From NCBI RefSeq assembly GCF_016862275.1, contig NZ_BOMQ01000057.1, forward strand, positions 1 to 33,201: DNA of 33,201 nt. The letters run 5' to 3'. Position 1 is the first letter of the stretch. Each line of letters opens with the position of its first letter. This document shows, piece after piece, positions 29,610-33,201 of this stretch. The notes below the pieces were generated by a model. The model was not told the origin of the DNA, made no database searches, and saw only the letters and a list, made by a program, of their open reading frames with translations. The position numbers and the translations under genes are program-made. The stretch is from Actinoplanes nipponensis (GTDB lineage: Bacteria; Actinomycetota; Actinomycetes; Mycobacteriales; Micromonosporaceae).

Positions 29610-29930
29610 ATGCAGGAGCCCACCTTCTTGATCCTCACCGCGCTCGCGGCGGAGCCCACCCATGGCTACGGCGTGATCCGCGCCGTCGAGCACCTGTCGC
29701 AGGGCGAAGTCGTGCTGCGGCCCGGCACGCTGTACGGCGCCCTCGACCGGCTGACCGAGCAGGGCCTGGTGGAGGTCGACCGGGAGGAGGCCGTCGACGG
29801 CCGGCTCCGCCGCTACTACCGGCTCACCGAGCCGGGCGCGGCGGCGCTCGCGGCGCAGGTGAAGCGTCTGCGGCGCAACGCGAACGCCGCCGAGGCGCGG
29901 CTCCGGATCGCCTTCGGGGGCGCACGGTGA
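29610..29930 (+). CDS. PadR-family transcriptional regulator
   Basis: A 106-residue winged helix-turn-helix repressor of the short PadR class. It has FLILTALAAEPTHGYGVIRA, the P-T-H-G-Y-x-I hallmark, then GEVVLRPGTLYGALDRLTEQ with the recognition helix, and RRYYRLTEPGAAAL in the wing. A C-terminal helix (AAQVKRLRRNANAAEARL) should form the dimer. No ribosome site is needed because the promoter predicts a leaderless transcript. It overlaps the following membrane-protein gene by four bases (GTGA), the usual PadR layout in which the regulator controls its own operon. Confidence 0.93.
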   Translation: MQEPTFLILTALAAEPTHGYGVIRAVEHLSQGEVVLRPGTLYGALDRLTEQGLVEVDREEAVDGRLRRYYRLTEPGAAALAAQVKRLRRNANAAEARLRIAFGGAR

Positions 29931-30967
29931 CCGCCCGGCCGGAACGCGGCTACCGGCGGCTGCTCTGGGCCTACCCGCGGGCGTACCGCGACGGCCACGG
30001 CGCCGAGATCGTCGCGACGCTGCTCGACATGGCCGAGGCCGGGCACGGCCGGCCGAACGCGGCCCAGAAGCTGCACCTGGTGTACTGCGGCCTGCGGCAA
30101 CGGTTCCGGCTGCCCACCGGGCGGCCGTACGCGTGGGCCGCGGCCGTGCTCGCGGCGGTCGCCCTGGGAGCGTTCGGGGCCGTCGGCGGCACCTGGCTGG
30201 GCTGGCAGACCGCCGCCGAGGTGCCGTCCGACCGCGAGTTGCGCGCGCTCACCGTCGCCATGACCGGGCTGCCCGGCGACGCGGCGCTCTACGCGGAGCC
30301 GTCGGCCATGAAGGGCCCGAACAGGCTGGTGCGGGCGGACGGCACGGGCACCTACGCGGCGACCCGCATCCGCGCCGCGTTGGCGGCCGCGGGCTGGCGG
30401 ATCACCTCGTTCCAGGAGCGGCGGGGCGCCACGCTCGCCTTCGCCGACGACGACATCACGGAGGTACGGATCCCCACCGTGTTCGTCACCTACACGGCCA
30501 CCAGGGGCGGCCTGAAACTGCGGGGCGACGGCTCGGTCGTCACCGGCGGCGCCGACCGGGGCCTGGCCGGGCAGGCCTCGTACGGCACGCAGGTGTGGCC
30601 GCGTGAGGCGGTGGCCGTACGGCCGCTGACGATCGCCGGGCTGCTCGCCGGCGCCCTCGCCGGATGGTTGCTGGCGGCGGCGCTCGCGTACCGGCTGCGC
30701 GGCTGCGCCCGACCACGCCGGCAGGCGGCGACGGCGTTGTCCACGCTGGCCCTCGCCGCGGCCGCCGTCCCCGGGTACGCGCTCTACCGGGACGCGTACC
30801 AGGTGATGGTCTACGACCACGGCTCGCCGAACCCGTACATCGTGTACAGCCCGAGCGACCAGCTGCCGGTCCTGCCGGGCACAGTCATCGGCCTGCTCGC
30901 CGTCGCCGCGGCTCTCGTGGTGGTACGGGCCCGCCGGGAGCCGCCCGCCGTCTCCGTCACCGGATGA
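29927..30967 (+). CDS. Membrane protein in PadR operon
   Basis: A 346-residue protein of unknown function. The N-terminus (YRRLLWAYPRAYRDGHGAEI, VATLLDMAEAG) resembles the cytoplasmic helical domain common in actinobacterial PadR-linked membrane proteins. It is followed by one helix near 65-88, an extracytoplasmic domain of about 120 residues and three C-terminal helices (LLAGALAGWLLAAALAYRL, the ALAAAAVPGYALY region and a final VIGLLAVAAALVVV). The GTG at 29927 overlaps the PadR stop, giving translational coupling. By analogy it is a signalling or envelope protein whose level is set by the PadR repressor; no enzyme motif was found. Confidence 0.75.
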   Translation: MTARPERGYRRLLWAYPRAYRDGHGAEIVATLLDMAEAGHGRPNAAQKLHLVYCGLRQRFRLPTGRPYAWAAAVLAAVALGAFGAVGGTWLGWQTAAEVPSDRELRALTVAMTGLPGDAALYAEPSAMKGPNRLVRADGTGTYAATRIRAALAAAGWRITSFQERRGATLAFADDDITEVRIPTVFVTYTATRGGLKLRGDGSVVTGGADRGLAGQASYGTQVWPREAVAVRPLTIAGLLAGALAGWLLAAALAYRLRGCARPRRQAATALSTLALAAAAVPGYALYRDAYQVMVYDHGSPNPYIVYSPSDQLPVLPGTVIGLLAVAAALVVVRARREPPAVSVTG

Positions 30968-31084
30968 CCACGCCGGCTGCTCCGGTCCGGCCCGGGGCAG
31001 CTGTCGTATCCCGGCCGTACCGTTCGTGGCTACGGTGAACGGCCGCCCACGAGGGCGCTGTCACTACCGCGAGAGGTGCGGACC

Positions 31085-31909
31085 ATGCCACACCCACCGG
31101 CCAAGGTCCACCGCATGTTCGAGCTCGTCGAGCCGATCGCCACCGTCACCTTCTCCGAGGTGCCGAACGAGGCGTTCCTGGCCGTCGGCATGCGCAACTA
31201 CTGGGACGGATACTTCGCGGGCCGCGCGGCGCCGCTGGGGGAGGCGCCGGCCGGGGTGGTGCACGCGGTCTTCTACAACTTCGCCGACGGCGAGGTGGCC
31301 CGCCACATCCCGTGGGTCTGGGGCCGGATCACCCCGCGGGAGGCGATCGCCGTACGCGAGCGGGGAAGTGCCGCCGCGCTGCGGCAGATGATCGGCGAGC
31401 TCGCCGGCTCTCCCGGCCTGGCGCGGTTGGCCGGCCTCGCCACCCGGGCCGCGGTCAGCGCGCCGACCGAGGGCCGAGCGCTGTACGCCGGGCTCCGGGC
31501 GCTCGTCGTGCCCGAGGAGCCGGTGGCCCGGCTCTGGCACGCGGCGACGCTGCTGCGGGAGCACCGCGGGGACGGCCACAACGCCGTCCTGCTCGGCCAC
31601 GGCATCGGCGGCACCGAGGCCCACGTCTTGCTCGCTCTCTCCCTCGGCATGAAGGCGGAGGAGTTCGGCCGGACCCACCACCTGCCCCGGGCCCGGCTGA
31701 CCGCCGTCGTCGACGGCCTGCGCGACCGCGGCCTGGTGGACGCCGCCGGCGGCTTCACCGACGCCGGCCGGCGGACCCGGGAACGGATCGAGGCGCTCAC
31801 CGACGAGCTGGCGGCGCCCGCTTACGACGTGCTGAGCCCGGCCGAGCTCGACGAGCTGATCACCGGGCTGGAGCCGATCGCCGCCGCGGTGGAGGCCGCC
31901 GACGGCTGA
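31085..31909 (+). CDS. SCO6745-like helix-turn-helix protein
   Basis: A 274-residue soluble protein resembling the SCO6745 family of actinobacteria, recalled from blocks such as NYWDGYFAGRAAPLGEAPAG, VVHAVFYNFADGEVARHIP, AVRERGSAAALRQM and GHNAVLLGHGIGGTEAHVL. The C-terminal third has a MarR-like winged-helix look (LPRARLTAVVDGLRDRGLVD, FTDAGRRTRERIEALTDELA). It may be a sensory transcription factor, but the N-terminal ligand is unknown. The ATG at 31085 follows GAGAGG by nine bases. It stands alone; a TACGGT near 31031 could be a -10 but no clear -35 was found. Confidence 0.75.
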   Translation: MPHPPAKVHRMFELVEPIATVTFSEVPNEAFLAVGMRNYWDGYFAGRAAPLGEAPAGVVHAVFYNFADGEVARHIPWVWGRITPREAIAVRERGSAAALRQMIGELAGSPGLARLAGLATRAAVSAPTEGRALYAGLRALVVPEEPVARLWHAATLLREHRGDGHNAVLLGHGIGGTEAHVLLALSLGMKAEEFGRTHHLPRARLTAVVDGLRDRGLVDAAGGFTDAGRRTRERIEALTDELAAPAYDVLSPAELDELITGLEPIAAAVEAADG

Positions 31910-32042
31910 GCACGGGCATCAGGCGCCGCTCGCACGCCAGCCGGTGCGTACCCGGCGGCCGGTCCGATTGCCGTCAGATCCGCCGGTCGCCGGTCACCCG
32001 GGTCGCATACTGCATCCCTGCTCTCCGAGGGGAGGGAAGGCG

Positions 32043-32507
32043 ATGAGCGACTGGCCCGGATGGACGGCTCTCGTGGTCAGTGTCGGAACTCTGGCCCGGG
32101 GCGAATATCTGCGGGCCCAGGGCAATGCCGCCGCCCGACGGGCCCTCGTCGACGACGTGCTGACCACCTACGAAGCCTCTGACCTGTTCAAGCCGGAGCT
32201 GCCGGACTTCGATGCCAGAGGGCTGGTGGATTCCGCGAACAGCTGGAAGGAGAAATGCCGGGTGGCCCGGCAGGCGGTCGGCCGGCGGTCTCCACTGCAC
32301 GGCGACCTCGCGGTCTGCATATCCTCGGCAACGCGGTTCCGGAACGAGGTCGACAAGACGATCCTCGCCAGGTATCCGGACCGGCACACCGACCAGCCGG
32401 TCTACGTCTACGGCGAGGACCAGGACCGCCTCAAGGCCCTGATCGGCGAACTGGTGACAGCGGTATCCGCGCCGATCCACCACATGAGAGATCCACGCCC
32501 CCGGTGA
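32043..32507 (+). CDS. Hypothetical protein with hydrophobic N-terminus
   Basis: A 154-residue protein I do not recognise. The N-terminus (WPGWTALVVSVGTLARGEYL) is mildly hydrophobic, perhaps a short anchor. The rest is charged and helical, with a Lys-rich segment (WKEKCRVARQAVGRRSP) and DKTILARYPDRHTDQ. Codon use appears less GC-biased than its neighbours (several ATA, GAA, AAT and GAT codons), which may mean recent acquisition. The ATG has a good GAGGGGAGGG ribosome site. It stands 132 bases after the SCO6745-like gene and 57 before a GNAT. No enzyme or binding motif is visible. Confidence 0.7.
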   Translation: MSDWPGWTALVVSVGTLARGEYLRAQGNAAARRALVDDVLTTYEASDLFKPELPDFDARGLVDSANSWKEKCRVARQAVGRRSPLHGDLAVCISSATRFRNEVDKTILARYPDRHTDQPVYVYGEDQDRLKALIGELVTAVSAPIHHMRDPRPR

Positions 32508-32550
32508 TCCGGCCCGCCCTTAATCGGGTGTGTCGCCGGCGGCCGCCCAC

Positions 32551-32556
32551 TAGCCT
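32551..32556 (+). promoter_or_regulatory. Possible -10 element of the last GNAT gene
   Basis: TAGCCT fits the TAnnnT pattern and ends eight bases before the ATG at 32565, where no ribosome site is seen. This fits a leaderless or near-leaderless transcript. No clear -35 was found at 17 bases. Confidence 0.35.
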
Positions 32557-32564
32557 CACCAGCC

Positions 32565-33125
32565 ATGCAGAGCGCCACCCTACGCACCGAACGCCTGGAG
32601 CTTCGCCCGGTGCGTGACGAGGACATCGACCGGATCCTGCGGTACCGCAACCTGCCCGAGGTCAATCGCTGGCTCCTGCGCACGCAGGTCGACCCGGCCT
32701 CCTACCGCGCGGCGTGGCGGCGTGCGGCCGAAGACCCCGACGACCACAGCAAGGCGGTCGTGCTCGGCGCCGTGGTCATCGGAACCGTCTCGCTCGAGGT
32801 GGTCGACGGCATGGGCCAGCCCGGCATGCCGCAGCGGACGGAGGCCGGCCTGGGCTACGTCTTCGACCCGGCCTACGCCGGCCGGGGCTACGCGACCGAG
32901 GCGGTGACCGCGATGGTGGCGTACGCGTTCGACCGGCTGGGCCTGCGACGGATCACCGCCGGCTGCTTCGCCGACAACCTGGCGTCGGTCAGAATCCTCG
33001 AAAAGGTGGGCCTGCGCCGCGAGCAGCACGGCGTCGCCGACTCGTGGCACGCCGAACTGGGCTGGCGAGACGGCTACACCTACGCCACCCTCGCCGAAAC
33101 ATGGCGCCAAAACCCAACGCCGTAA
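32565..33125 (+). CDS. GNAT acetyltransferase, RimJ/RimL type
   Basis: A 186-residue N-acetyltransferase. It opens with LRTERLELRPVRDEDIDRIL, then VVIGTVSLEVVDG, LGYVFDPAYAGRGYATEAVT with the acetyl-CoA loop (A-G-R-G-Y-A-T), and GLRRITAGCFADNLASVRIL ending in EKVGLR. HAELGWRDGYTYATLAETW is the usual C-terminal Y-A-x-L-x-x-E-W strand. It probably acetylates an amine on a small molecule or a protein N-terminus. The ATG at 32565 precedes the entry strand, without a ribosome site. Its TAA at 33123 abuts a 12-bp minisatellite. Confidence 0.9.
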   Translation: MQSATLRTERLELRPVRDEDIDRILRYRNLPEVNRWLLRTQVDPASYRAAWRRAAEDPDDHSKAVVLGAVVIGTVSLEVVDGMGQPGMPQRTEAGLGYVFDPAYAGRGYATEAVTAMVAYAFDRLGLRRITAGCFADNLASVRILEKVGLRREQHGVADSWHAELGWRDGYTYATLAETWRQNPTP

Positions 33126-33201
33126 CCCACCAACCCACCCACCAACCCACCCACCAACCCACCCACCAACCCACCCACCAACCCACCCACCAACCCACCC
33201 A
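33126..33201. repeat. 12-bp minisatellite, G-rich on the minus strand
   Basis: Immediately after the GNAT stop codon, a unit ACCAACCCACCC repeats about six times and runs off the window. The minus strand is GGGTGGGTTGGT, with paired GGG runs in every unit, so it could fold into G-quadruplexes. A minus-strand frame through it would encode Trp-Val-Gly-Trp repeats, but has no gene context and is judged noncoding. Confidence 0.9.

Noticed and set aside
32989..33198. Minus-strand frame encoding Trp-Val-Gly-Trp repeats
   Set aside because: It is translation of the 12-bp minisatellite plus antisense GNAT sequence, without a ribosome site or context.

Overview
This window is very GC-rich DNA from a filamentous actinomycete. 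Long open frames on both strands, frequent GTG starts, leaderless promoter layouts, RsbA-like (MEDS plus HATPase) and GAF-SpoIIE regulators, an IniA/IniC-type dynamin pair and a secreted GH9 cellulase behind a CebR-type operator all fit. Micromonosporaceae (Actinoplanes-like) is my best guess, but no rRNA or marker gene is present to prove it. I found no rRNA, tRNA, CRISPR array or intact mobile element.

Layout. 1-846 is a decayed edge with a 16-bp tandem repeat and an IS5-type transposase remnant. 847-6891 is a minus-strand block: an MFS exporter behind a membrane GGDEF-EAL protein, then AidB-type acyl-CoA dehydrogenase behind an alpha/beta hydrolase. A second alpha/beta hydrolase (7006-7765, plus) is broken by one extra G. 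7845-12613 (minus) encodes a membrane-anchored double helix-hairpin-helix protein with long Ala/Glu/Pro-rich linkers, and a large secreted malectin/FN3/propeller protein. A LysR regulator and a TDT-family (TehA/Mae1) carrier diverge at 13.7 kb.

14882-18069 is a translationally coupled pair of dynamin-like GTPases resembling mycobacterial IniA and IniC. They converge on a GAF-SpoIIE phosphatase, which diverges from an RsbA-like anti-sigma regulator. After the latter come a YjbR/MmcQ protein and a GlsB/YeaQ stress membrane protein, so 18.1-21.2 kb looks like a stress or partner-switching neighbourhood. A GNAT acetyltransferase then overlaps tail-to-tail with an unusual membrane protein: an Hsp70-type ATPase joined through one membrane segment to a TolB-like beta-propeller.

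25.2-28.1 kb holds the GH9 endoglucanase with its promoter and operator, then a small HAD-fold protein. 28.1-33.1 kb holds a flavin-reductase-fold protein behind a TGCAA/TTGCA palindrome cluster, a SnoaL-like pseudogene, a GNAT, a leaderless PadR regulator coupled to a membrane protein, an SCO6745-like protein, an unrecognised protein and a last GNAT. A 12-bp minisatellite, G-rich on the minus strand, runs off the right edge.

A recurrent theme is gene decay: an IS remnant, a frameshifted hydrolase, a GNAT with an internal deletion and a SnoaL gene with two internal deletions. The most distinctive intact systems are the Hsp70-propeller fusion, the IniA/IniC-like pair and the membrane-tethered double-HhH protein.
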